This document shows positions 1 through 10,004 of a stretch of DNA of 64,000 nucleotides, piece by piece (the first letter of the stretch is position 1; each line of letters begins with the position of its first letter). The translations under genes and the position numbers were made by a program. The DNA is from Amycolatopsis regifaucium (GTDB lineage: Bacteria; Actinomycetota; Actinomycetes; Mycobacteriales; Pseudonocardiaceae): the NCBI RefSeq assembly GCF_001613935.1, contig NZ_LQCI01000034.1:102519-166518 (forward strand), given 5' to 3'. The notes below the pieces were generated by a model. The model was not told where the DNA came from. It made no database searches and worked only from the letters and a program-made list of their open reading frames with translations.

Positions 1-466
1 TCAACAACTCGACACCCGTGCCCGGGTTCAGCGCGTGAATCTGCCGCACGGTCTCCGCGTACAACCACGCGCCACCGTCCTCCAGATCGTCCCGCGCCAC
101 ACCGGTAACCGTCGAATACCGCAAACCCATCGCCTGCACCGACTCCGCCACCTTGCGCGGCTCAGTCCGATCCAACGCCGCGGGCTTGCCCGTGTCGATC
201 TGACAGAAGTCACACCGCCGCGTGCACTGATCCCCACCGATCAGGAAGGTCGCCTCACGGTCTTCCCAGCACTCGTAAATGTTGGGACAGCCCGCTTCTT
301 CACACACGGTGTGGAGACCTTCACGCTTGACCAGGCCCTTGAGTTCGGTGAACTCCGGGCCCATCCGCGCGCGGGTCTTGATCCACGGTGGCTTCTTCTC
401 GATGGGGGTCTGCGCGTTGCGAACTTCGAGCCGGAGAAGTTTGCGCCCCTCGGGGACGGCGCTCAT
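1..466 (-). CDS. lipA: Lipoyl synthase LipA, N-terminal part (cut by window edge)
   Basis: Radical-SAM enzyme that inserts two sulfurs into octanoyl-lysine on lipoyl carrier proteins such as GcvH and the E2 subunits. Only the first 155 codons are inside the window. Both diagnostic cysteine sets are visible: the auxiliary-cluster set C55-X4-C60-X5-C66 and the radical-SAM set C81-X3-C85-X2-C88. The ATG at 466 overlaps the glyA stop (ATGA), so translation is probably coupled. It lies last in the visible glycine-cleavage operon, which makes sense because GcvH needs lipoylation. Identity is very secure; the 3' end lies beyond base 1. Confidence 0.95.
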   Translation of the reverse strand, partial: MSAVPEGRKLLRLEVRNAQTPIEKKPPWIKTRARMGPEFTELKGLVKREGLHTVCEEAGCPNIYECWEDREATFLIGGDQCTRRCDFCQIDTGKPAALDRTEPRKVAESVQAMGLRYSTVTGVARDDLEDGGAWLYAETVRQIHALNPGTGVELL

Positions 467-1731
467 CGGTTGAGGTCCGCGTACAGCGGGTGCTTCTTCG
501 CCAGCAGTTCGACGCGGGCGGACAGCGTCTGGCGCAGATCCTCGTCGAAGTCCGGGCGCAGCGCTTCGGCGATGATGTCGCCGACCTCGGCGAAGTCCTC
601 GGCGCCGAAGCCGCGGGTCGCGAGCGCCGGGGTCCCGATCCGCAGGCCCGAGGTGACCATCGGCGGGCGCGGGTCGAACGGGACGGCGTTGCGGTTGACC
701 GTGATCCCGACCGAGTGCAGCCGGTCCTCGGCCTGCTGACCGTCCAAAGTGGAGTTGACCAGGTCGACGAGCACCAGGTGCACGTCGGTACCGCCGGTCA
801 GCACGCGGACGCCCGCTTCGGCGCAGTCGGTGCGCGAAAGGCGGTCGGCCAGGATCTTCGCGCCTTCGAGGACCCGCTGCTGACGCTCGCGGAACTCCTC
901 GCTCGCGGCGATCTTCAGCGCGACGGCCTTGGCGGCGATGACGTGCTCCAGCGGGCCGCCCTGCTGGCCGGGGAACACCGCCGAGTTGATCTTCTTGGCG
1001 AGTTCCTGGCGGCACAGGATGATACCGCCGCGCGGGCCGCCGAGGGTCTTGTGCGTGGTCGTGGTGACGATGTCCGCGTACGGCACCGGGCTCGGGTGCA
1101 ACCCGGCGGCGACGAGACCGGCGAAGTGCGCCATGTCGACCATGACCTTCGCGCCGACCTCGTCGGCGATGCGGCGGAACTCGGCGAAGTCGAGCTGACG
1201 CGGGTACGCCGACCAGCCCGCGATGATCAGCTTCGGCTTGTGCTCCTTGGCGAGCCGCTCGATCTCCTCGACGTCGACGATCCCGGTCTCTTTGTCGACA
1301 TGGTAGGCGACGACGTTGTAGAGCTTGCCGGAGAAGTTGATCTTCATCCCATGGGTCAGGTGACCGCCGTGGGCGAGGTCGAGACCGAGGATGGTGTCAC
1401 CGGGGTTGAGCACGGCGACCATGGCGGCGGCGTTGGCCTGCGCACCCGAATGCGGCTGGACGTTGGCGTGCTCGGCGCCGAACAGGGCCTTCGCGCGGTC
1501 GATCGCCAGCTGCTCGATGACGTCGACGTGCTCGCAACCGCCGTAGTACCGGCGGCCGGGGTAGCCCTCGGCGTACTTGTTGGTCAGCACCGAACCCTGC
1601 GCCTCGAGCACGCCCACCGGGGCGAAGTTCTCCGAGGCGATCATCTCCAGGGTCGACTGCTGCCGGTCGAGTTCGGCGGCGACGGCCGCGGCGACCTCGG
1701 GGTCCACTTCGGACAGGGCAGCGTTGAACAT
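463..1731 (-). CDS. glyA: Serine hydroxymethyltransferase
   Basis: PLP enzyme interconverting serine and glycine with transfer of the C1 unit to tetrahydrofolate; cytosolic. The protein is 422 residues, normal for the family. The PLP-lysine motif TTTTHKTLGGPRGG is at residues 223-236 with K228 as the Schiff-base lysine; the N-terminal SENF and GYPGRRYYGG segments of the active site are also present. The ATG at 1731 follows the gcvH stop by one base, and the end of gcvH supplies a GGAGA ribosome-binding site. Together with the upstream gcv genes it couples glycine cleavage to serine synthesis. It is presumably under the riboswitch upstream of gcvP. Confidence 0.97.
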   Translation of the reverse strand: MFNAALSEVDPEVAAAVAAELDRQQSTLEMIASENFAPVGVLEAQGSVLTNKYAEGYPGRRYYGGCEHVDVIEQLAIDRAKALFGAEHANVQPHSGAQANAAAMVAVLNPGDTILGLDLAHGGHLTHGMKINFSGKLYNVVAYHVDKETGIVDVEEIERLAKEHKPKLIIAGWSAYPRQLDFAEFRRIADEVGAKVMVDMAHFAGLVAAGLHPSPVPYADIVTTTTHKTLGGPRGGIILCRQELAKKINSAVFPGQQGGPLEHVIAAKAVALKIAASEEFRERQQRVLEGAKILADRLSRTDCAEAGVRVLTGGTDVHLVLVDLVNSTLDGQQAEDRLHSVGITVNRNAVPFDPRPPMVTSGLRIGTPALATRGFGAEDFAEVGDIIAEALRPDFDEDLRQTLSARVELLAKKHPLYADLNR

Positions 1732-1732
1732 G

Positions 1733-2110
1733 TCAGTTCTCCTGGGTCAAGACGGCGTACGCCTGGGCGTCGAGCAGGGCGGGCACGTCGCCGGACAGAC
1801 GCACCTTCAGTAGCCATCCTTCGGTGTAGGGATCCGAGTTGATGACCTCGGGGGTGTCCGTTGTGGTCTCGTTCACCTCGACGACCTCGCCGTCCACGGG
1901 CGCGTACAGCTCGCTGACGGATTTGGTCGACTCGACCTCGCCGAACACCTCGCCCGCGGTGACGGTGTCACCGACCGAGGGCAGCTGGACGAACACGATG
2001 TCACCGAGTGACTCGGCGGCGAAGGCGGTGATGCCCACGGTGGCGACGCCGTCCTCGACGCGCAGCCACTCGTGTTCCTTCGTGTACTTCAGGTCCTGGG
2101 GGATGCTCAT
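1733..2110 (-). CDS. gcvH: Glycine cleavage system H protein
   Basis: Lipoyl carrier that shuttles the aminomethyl group between GcvP, GcvT and the L protein. It has 125 residues, as expected. The lipoyl-lysine motif is EVESTKSVSELYAP with K63 as the modified residue. The C-terminal lipoyl-domain fold (DPYTEGWLLKV) is conserved. It lies 17 bases after gcvT and one base before glyA in the same operon. The L protein (lipoamide dehydrogenase) is not in this window. Confidence 0.97.
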   Translation of the reverse strand: MSIPQDLKYTKEHEWLRVEDGVATVGITAFAAESLGDIVFVQLPSVGDTVTAGEVFGEVESTKSVSELYAPVDGEVVEVNETTTDTPEVINSDPYTEGWLLKVRLSGDVPALLDAQAYAVLTQEN

Positions 2111-2127
2111 GATCGTTCGAGGGCCTT

Positions 2128-3219
2128 TCAGGCGCGGGAGTAGAAGGGGAGGGCGACGACCTCGACGGGTTCGATACGACCCCGGATGTCGACGGAGAGC
2201 TCGGTGCCGGGTTCGCTGTGTTCCCGGTCGACGTAGGCCATGGCGATCGGGTAGCCCAGGGTGGGCGAAAGGGCACCGCTGGTGACCTCGCCGATCTCGG
2301 TTTCACCGGAGAGGACCGTGTAGCCGTGGCGCGGCGCGCGACGGCCGGAGCCCTTGAGCCCGACGCGCACGCGGGGAACGTCCTTCTTGGACAATTCCTC
2401 GAGCGCGGCCTTGCCGACGAAGTCACCGGGTTTCTCGAACTTGACGACGCGGCCGAGGCCGGCCTCGAACGGGCTCAGCTGGAGGCTGAGTTCGTTGCCG
2501 TACAACGGCATTCCGGCTTCCAGGCGCAGGGTGTCGCGGCAGGCGAGACCGGCGGGGAGCAAACCGTGCGGCTCGCCGGCGTCGGTGAGGATGCGCCACA
2601 CGGCGGGCGCCTCGCCTGCCGGGACGTACAACTCGAAGCCGTCCTCGCCGGTGTAGCCGGTGCGGGCGAGCAGGACGTCGTGACCCTTTACGACGGCCGG
2701 GACGCTCGCGTAGTACTTGAGCGCGCCGAGGTCGGCGTCGGTGACCGCGCCGAGGATCTCGACGGCCTTCGGGCCCTGGACGGCGATCAGCGCGACGTCC
2801 TCGGACTTGTTCTCGACGACCGCGTCGAAGCCGGAAACCCGCCCGGCCAGCGCTTCCGCGACCACGTCGGCGTTGCCCGCGTTGGCGACGACCAGGAACT
2901 TCTCGTCGGCGAGGCGGTAGACGACCAGGTCGTCCAGCACGCCCCCGTTCTCGTCGCAGATCATCGTGTAGCGCGCCCGGCCCGGCTTGACCCCGGACAG
3001 GTTTCCGACCAGCGCGTAGTCGAGGGTCTCGGCGGCCTGCGGACCGGTCACCTCGATCTCGGCCATATGCGAGAGGTCGAACAGCCCGGCCGCCTCGCGG
3101 ACGGCTTTGTGCTCCGCCAGTTCGCTGCTGTAGCGGATCGGCATCGACCAGCCCGCGAAGTCGGTGAACAGCGCACCCAGTCCTTTGTGGACTCCGTGCA
3201 GGGACGTCTCTTTCGACAT
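2128..3219 (-). CDS. gcvT: Aminomethyltransferase (glycine cleavage T protein)
   Basis: Transfers the methylene carbon from the H protein to tetrahydrofolate, releasing ammonia. The 363-residue product has the family N-terminus (LHxxH near residue 8, GWSMP, LFDLSHM) and the C-terminal barrel ending in the VEVVALPFYSR motif. I start it at the ATG at 3219, which has a GAGG ribosome-binding site seven bases upstream; an in-frame TTG lies directly before it at 3222. Second gene of the gcv operon, eight bases after gcvP. Confidence 0.96.
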   Translation of the reverse strand: MSKETSLHGVHKGLGALFTDFAGWSMPIRYSSELAEHKAVREAAGLFDLSHMAEIEVTGPQAAETLDYALVGNLSGVKPGRARYTMICDENGGVLDDLVVYRLADEKFLVVANAGNADVVAEALAGRVSGFDAVVENKSEDVALIAVQGPKAVEILGAVTDADLGALKYYASVPAVVKGHDVLLARTGYTGEDGFELYVPAGEAPAVWRILTDAGEPHGLLPAGLACRDTLRLEAGMPLYGNELSLQLSPFEAGLGRVVKFEKPGDFVGKAALEELSKKDVPRVRVGLKGSGRRAPRHGYTVLSGETEIGEVTSGALSPTLGYPIAMAYVDREHSEPGTELSVDIRGRIEPVEVVALPFYSRA

Positions 3220-3227
3220 CAAGTGCC

Positions 3228-6059
<2,832 letters not shown>

Positions 6060-6107
6060 GGGAGCTCCTTGGGTCAGGCGCCGGATAGACCGGTGCGCCG
6101 GGAACTC

Positions 6108-6288
6108 CCCCTCTGTCATGGCACCTGAGAGTTTCACCGCACGGTGATGCGGCTTTCACCTTGGGTGAGACGCACTTGCGCGCCTGCTTTCCAGAGTGGC
6201 CTCGCGGAAGCGGTAGTGGATACCTGAGAGATTCCGGGGAGTTTGCTCCTTCGGTGCCCCACCACGTTCGTGAGGGCTCTCCCGCTCC
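6108..6288 (-). promoter_or_regulatory. Tandem glycine riboswitch (gcvT motif)
   Basis: On the minus strand two successive aptamers precede gcvP. Aptamer 1 (about 6206-6288) starts GCGGGAGAG and contains the conserved CACCGAAGGAGCAAACTCC core followed by CTCTCAGG. Aptamer 2 (about 6111-6198) has P1 halves CTCTG (6192-6196) and CAGAG (6111-6115), the CACCCAAGGTGAAAGCC core and AACTCTCAGG. Between it and the TTG start lies a GGCGC/GCGCC hairpin without a U-tract, so control is more likely at translation or by a non-canonical terminator. Glycine binding normally turns gcv expression on. The remaining bases 6289-6419 hold the unmapped operon promoter; I see no gene there. Confidence 0.93.
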
Positions 6289-6419
6289 AGCTCAACGGCC
6301 CTGTCTGTAGTTGTGCGCACACCGTACCTGGCGTGTTCGGCGCGCGTCTACTTCAGGCGGGGCACGTCACTTGCGCGGTTCGCCCGGACACCCGACGTGC
6401 CCGGGCGCGGCCGGGGCGA

Positions 6420-6794
6420 TCAGGCGTTCTCCATCATCATCTCGGCGGTGATGGTGCCGCACAGCTCGGCGCAGCGCGTCATCATGTCGGCGGCGTCGGC
6501 GAGTTCGGCGTCACCGGTCCTGGCGCACTCCTGGGCGCACATGCGCATCATCTGGGAGGCCAGCCCGCACATCTTCGCGCACATGCGCATCATTTCGAGG
6601 TCGGCGACCATGGCCGAACAGCGCATCATCATGTCGGCGCTCATCCGGGACATCTCCGCGCAGGTCACCATCATCATCCCGAGCTTGGCGCCGCCGACCT
6701 CCATGCAGCGCGTCATCATCTCCTCGCACCGGATGTGGCACTCGTTGCACAGGTCGATGCAGTCACGCATGGCGGTGCTCATCTGCCGGGTCAT
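6420..6794 (-). CDS. Met/Cys-rich four-helix protein, probable copper-binding (Csp/DUF326-like)
   Basis: A 124-residue cytosolic protein without signal peptide, with 13 cysteines (12, 16, 19, 23, 30, 45, 59, 72, 76, 86, 90, 108, 112) and 27 methionines. The CX3C and CX2C pairs with heptad-like spacing suggest a helical bundle lined with thiols, as in copper-storage (Csp) and DUF326 proteins; the repeated MMM and MMR clusters add thioether ligands. The start is the ATG at 6794 with GGAGG upstream; the frame stays open further 5' but that sequence is low-complexity and without a ribosome site. It stands alone between the gcv operon and the SDR operon. A perfect 8-bp hairpin at 6821-6840 lies just upstream. 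The family call is an inference; metal content is untested. Confidence 0.7.
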   Translation of the reverse strand: MTRQMSTAMRDCIDLCNECHIRCEEMMTRCMEVGGAKLGMMMVTCAEMSRMSADMMMRCSAMVADLEMMRMCAKMCGLASQMMRMCAQECARTGDAELADAADMMTRCAELCGTITAEMMMENA

Positions 6795-6820
6795 TTCCGT
6801 GCCTCCGCTGTTCCGGGACG

Positions 6821-6840
6821 CGGGAGCCGGGCGGCTCCCG
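6821..6840. promoter_or_regulatory. GC hairpin in the 5' region of the Met/Cys-rich gene
   Basis: CGGGAGCC and GGCTCCCG form a perfect 8-bp stem with a 4-base loop, 27 bases upstream of the ATG at 6794. It could be part of the 5' leader or a transcription factor site. It does not resemble a CsoR or CueR operator that I recognise. Confidence 0.4.
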
Positions 6841-6944
6841 CTCCCAGACCTACAGCGCAGGTCAGCGGCGCGCCATCCCGGCCACCGGGACGAGTGACGA
6901 CTCGCCGCGGCCCGGTGCGACCGAAGCGCGTGAAGGACCCGCTT

Positions 6945-6968
6945 CCGCATGTAGAGGACTAAATGCGG
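6945..6968. repeat. AGAGGAC-family palindrome, copy 1
   Basis: CCGCAT and ATGCGG arms of 6 bp flank a 12-base loop containing AGAGGACTAA. The same loop and arms recur at 7131-7156, and related sequence recurs at 13714-13778, 28236-28299, 49777-49824 and 56076-56100. Confidence 0.8.
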
Positions 6969-6995
6969 CGTGTGGCACGCGATCGGCTCGTTGCC

Positions 6996-7042
6996 GTGAA
7001 GGCCCCCTTGCTTACCCTGACGGTAGCGAAGGAGGCCTTCGC
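6996..7042. repeat. GAAGGCC-family palindrome, copy 1
   Basis: Imperfect 21-bp arms starting GTGAAGGCC and ending GGCCTTCGC, loop of about 5 bases. Downstream of the SDR gene stop, so it may terminate that operon. Related to copies at 33501-33553, 44010-44064 and 56275-56321. Confidence 0.75.
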
Positions 7043-7130
7043 GACCGGGTTGCAGTCAAATACCGCCCACTGAGACACGGCGCGCCGTTGACGTATGTGC
7101 GGTTTGACTCACGACCCCGAAACCCCAGAG

Positions 7131-7156
7131 CCCGCATGTAGAGGACTAAATGCGGG
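7131..7156. repeat. AGAGGAC-family palindrome, copy 2
   Basis: CCCGCAT and ATGCGGG arms of 7 bp with the same 12-base loop as copy 1 (GTAGAGGACTAA). It ends one base before the stop codon of the SDR gene at 7158. Confidence 0.8.
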
Positions 7157-7157
7157 A

Positions 7158-7925
7158 TCACAGGGGCGTGACATAGGCGCCCGAAATCCCGCCGTCCACC
7201 AGGAACTGCGAAGCCGTGATGAACGAGGCGTCGTCGCTGGCCAGGAACGCGACCGCGGCCGCGATCTCCTCCGGTTCCGCGAACCGGCCGACCGGCACGT
7301 GCACCAGTCGCCGCGCGGCCCGCTCGGGGTCCTTCGCGAACAGTTCCTTCAGCAGCGGCGTGTTCACCGGGCCCGGGCACAGCGCGTTGACCCGGATGTT
7401 CTCCCGCGCGAACTGCACGCCCAGTTCCCGGCTCATCGCCAGCACACCGCCCTTGGACGCGGTGTAGGAGATCTGCGACGTCGCCGCGCCCATCACCGCG
7501 ACGAACGACGCCGTGTTGACGATCGAGCCCTTGCCCTGCCGTCGCATATGCGGCAGCACGGCCTTGCAGCACAGGTACACCGAGGTCAGGTTGACCTTCT
7601 GCACCTTCTCCCACGCCTCGATACCCGTGGTGAGGATCGAGTCGTCCTCCGGCGGGGAGATGCCGGCGTTGTTGAACGCGACGTCGACCGAGCCGAAAGT
7701 GTCCACAGTGGTCTGGAACAGGGCTTCGACCTGCTCGGCGTCGGTGACGTCGGTCTGCACGAACAGGCCGTCGACCTCGTCGGCCGCGACCTTGGCCGTC
7801 TCGGCGGAGATGTCGCCGATGACGACTTTCGCGCCCTCGCTGGCCAGCCTGCGGGCGGTGGCGAGTCCGATACCGCTGCTGCCGCCGGTGATGACCGCGA
7901 CGCGGCCCTCGAAACGCTGCACCAT
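7158..7925 (-). CDS. SDR-family NAD(P)-dependent oxidoreductase
   Basis: Short-chain dehydrogenase of 255 residues. The cofactor motif TGGSSGIG is at 13-20 and NNAG at 85-88; the catalytic residues are S140, Y154 and K158 (YTASK). Asp38 after the second strand (VVIGDIS) favours NAD over NADP. The substrate cannot be read from sequence. It is the last gene of an operon whose earlier members are a glutamine-synthetase homologue, a gamma-glutamyl hydrolase and an aldehyde dehydrogenase, so a role in amine or polyamine catabolism is plausible. It starts four bases after the aldehyde dehydrogenase stop. Confidence 0.9.
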   Translation of the reverse strand: MVQRFEGRVAVITGGSSGIGLATARRLASEGAKVVIGDISAETAKVAADEVDGLFVQTDVTDAEQVEALFQTTVDTFGSVDVAFNNAGISPPEDDSILTTGIEAWEKVQKVNLTSVYLCCKAVLPHMRRQGKGSIVNTASFVAVMGAATSQISYTASKGGVLAMSRELGVQFARENIRVNALCPGPVNTPLLKELFAKDPERAARRLVHVPVGRFAEPEEIAAAVAFLASDDASFITASQFLVDGGISGAYVTPL

Positions 7926-7929
7926 TGCT

Positions 7930-9294
7930 CTAGTCCTCCGTGCTGATAAAGACGTTCTTGATCTCGGTGAAGGCGTCGACGGCGTCCGGGCCGAGTTCGC
8001 GGCCGAGTCCGGACTGCTTGAACCCGCCGAACGGCGTCCAGTACCGGACGGACGAATGCGAGTTGACCGACAGGTTTCCGGCTTCGACGCCGCGTGCGAC
8101 GCGGAAGGCGCGGCCGACGTCGCGGGTCCAGATCGAGCCGGACAGGCCGTACTCGGTGTGGTTGGCCATGGTCACCGCGTCCGCCTCCCCGTCGAACGGG
8201 ACCACCGCGACGACCGGGCCGAAGATCTCGTCGGCGGCCAGCGGATGCCGCAGATCCGGCGGGGTGACGACGGTCGGCGGGAACCAGTAGCCCGGCCCGT
8301 GCGGCGCGCTTCCCCGGAACGCCACCGGCGCGGAGTCGTCCACGTAGGACGAGACCTTCGCGTGGTGCCCGGCCGAGATCAGCGGCCCCATCTCGGTCAT
8401 CTCAAGCCGGGGATCCCCGACGACGACGCCGTTCACGGCGGGTTCGAGCAGTTCCATGAACTTCTCGTACACGCTGGCCTGCACCAGGATGAGCGACCGC
8501 GCACAGCAGTCCTGCCCGGCGTTGTCGAACACGCCGTACGGCGCCGTGGCCGCGGCCTTCTCCAGGTCTGCGTCGGCGAACACGATGTTCGCGTTCTTGC
8601 CGCCCAGTTCCAGCGTCACCCGCTTCACCTGCGCGGCGCAGCCCGCCATGATCCGCTTGCCGACCTCGGTGGAACCGGTGAAGACGACCTTGCGTACCGC
8701 GGGATGGTCCACGAAACGTTGTCCCACCACGGATCCCTTGCCGGGAAGAACCTGGAATACGTCCTCGGGGATTCCCGCCTCGCGGGCGAGTTCCCCGAGG
8801 CGGATCGCGGTGAGCGGGGTGAGTTCCGCCGGTTTGAGCACGACGGTGTTCCCGGCGGCGAGCGCGGGCGCGAAACCCCAGCCCGCGATGGGCATCGGGA
8901 AGTTCCACGGCACGATCACCCCGACCACGCCGAGTGGCTCGTGGAACGTCAGGTTCACGCCGCCGGGCACGGGGATCTGCTTGCCGCTCAACCGTTCGGG
9001 TGACGCCGAGTAGTACGTCAGCACGTCGCGGACGTTGCCCGCCTCCCAGCGCGCGTTGCCGATCGTGTGGCCCGAGTTGGCGACTTCCAGCCGGGCGAGG
9101 TTCTCGATGTCGGCGTCGACCGCGTCGGCGAAGCGGCGCAGCAGCCGGGCCCGGTCGCCGGGGGCCACCGCACGCCAGGCGGGGAACGCCGCCTGTGCGC
9201 GGGCGATCGCCGCGTCGGTCTCCTCGGCCGAGGTCAGCTCGACCGACCTCACCACCTCTTCGGTGGCGGGGTTGAGCACCTCGAACGTGGTCAT
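7930..9294 (-). CDS. Aldehyde dehydrogenase (probable gamma-glutamyl-aminobutyraldehyde type)
   Basis: NAD(P)-dependent oxidation of an aldehyde to a carboxylate. It has 454 residues, slightly short for the family. N131 lies in PWNFP, the general base E229 in LELGGK, and the nucleophile C263 in NAGQDC; the FTGSTEVGK cofactor loop is near 205-213. Its ATG at 9294 overlaps the stop of the upstream hydrolase gene by four bases. By analogy with the Puu pathway it would oxidise the aldehyde made after amine oxidation; that substrate is inferred from context only. Confidence 0.92.
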   Translation of the reverse strand: MTTFEVLNPATEEVVRSVELTSAEETDAAIARAQAAFPAWRAVAPGDRARLLRRFADAVDADIENLARLEVANSGHTIGNARWEAGNVRDVLTYYSASPERLSGKQIPVPGGVNLTFHEPLGVVGVIVPWNFPMPIAGWGFAPALAAGNTVVLKPAELTPLTAIRLGELAREAGIPEDVFQVLPGKGSVVGQRFVDHPAVRKVVFTGSTEVGKRIMAGCAAQVKRVTLELGGKNANIVFADADLEKAAATAPYGVFDNAGQDCCARSLILVQASVYEKFMELLEPAVNGVVVGDPRLEMTEMGPLISAGHHAKVSSYVDDSAPVAFRGSAPHGPGYWFPPTVVTPPDLRHPLAADEIFGPVVAVVPFDGEADAVTMANHTEYGLSGSIWTRDVGRAFRVARGVEAGNLSVNSHSSVRYWTPFGGFKQSGLGRELGPDAVDAFTEIKNVFISTED

Positions 9295-10004
9295 GCTCGC
9301 TCCTTAGCAGCGTTCACCAGCGCCTCGAAGAGCCTGATGTCGTCCGGATTCTGTTCGGGATGCCATTGGACACCGAGGACGAACCCGTCGCCCGGCAGTT
9401 CGGCCGCCTCGATGGTCCCGTCGGCGGCCCAGCCGACCGGGACCAGCCCGTCGCCGAGCTTGTCGATCGCCTGATGGTGGTAACACGGCACCTTGGTCTC
9501 GGTGCCGAGGATCGAGGCGACCCGGCTGCCCTCGGCAAGGGTCACCGTAGTGGTGCCGAAGGTCGCGGGCGCGGGCTGGTGATCGTGAGTGTCCAAAGTG
9601 TCCGGGAGATGCTGGGTGAGCGTCCCGCCGAGCGCGACGCTGAGCACCTGCAACCCCCGGCACACGCCGAGCACCGGCTTGCCGTCGGCCAACGCGGACC
9701 GCAGCAGACCGAACTCGAAGGCGTCCCGGTTCGGCCGGAGATAGGTCGTCGCATGCTGCTCCTGGCCGTACCGCGCCGGATCGACGTCGGCGCCGCCGAC
9801 CAGCACGAGACCGTCCACAGCGGACACCAGCCTGTCGTGCGCGTCGCTCACCGGCGGCAGCAGGACCGGGATCCCGCCCGCCGCGACTATCCCGTCGACG
9901 TAGACCCGGTGCAGCAGCGCCGCCTCCGTCTCCCACACGAGGAACTTCGCGGGCTCCAGATAGGACGTGAGACCGATGACGGGTTCACAGCCGTTCGAAG
10001 CCAC
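9291..10004 (-). CDS. Gamma-glutamyl-gamma-aminobutyrate hydrolase (class I glutamine amidotransferase fold)
   Basis: Peptidase C26/PuuD-like hydrolase of 237 residues that would remove glutamate from gamma-glutamyl intermediates. The nucleophile elbow is GVCRGLQ with C115; H215 and E217 in QWHPEQ complete the triad. It starts with GTG at 10004, overlapping the 3' end of the glutamine-synthetase-like gene by 20 bases, and its stop overlaps the aldehyde dehydrogenase start (ATGA). The tight coupling supports a single gamma-glutamylation pathway. Confidence 0.9.
   Translation of the reverse strand: MASNGCEPVIGLTSYLEPAKFLVWETEAALLHRVYVDGIVAAGGIPVLLPPVSDAHDRLVSAVDGLVLVGGADVDPARYGQEQHATTYLRPNRDAFEFGLLRSALADGKPVLGVCRGLQVLSVALGGTLTQHLPDTLDTHDHQPAPATFGTTTVTLAEGSRVASILGTETKVPCYHHQAIDKLGDGLVPVGWAADGTIEAAELPGDGFVLGVQWHPEQNPDDIRLFEALVNAAKERA

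Larger units (their letters stand above)
6795..7157. other. Gene-free interval with three repeat elements
   Basis: Between the Met/Cys-rich gene and the SDR stop there is no credible coding frame. The interval holds the leader hairpin at 6821-6840, two AGAGGAC-family palindromes (6945-6968 and 7131-7156) and one GAAGGCC-family palindrome (6996-7042). The promoter of the Met/Cys-rich gene must lie here but I cannot place it. Confidence 0.6.

Noticed and set aside
6060..6137. Extended N-terminus of GcvP from ATG at 6137
   Set aside because: Those codons are the second glycine-riboswitch aptamer; the real start is TTG at 6059 with AAGGAG.
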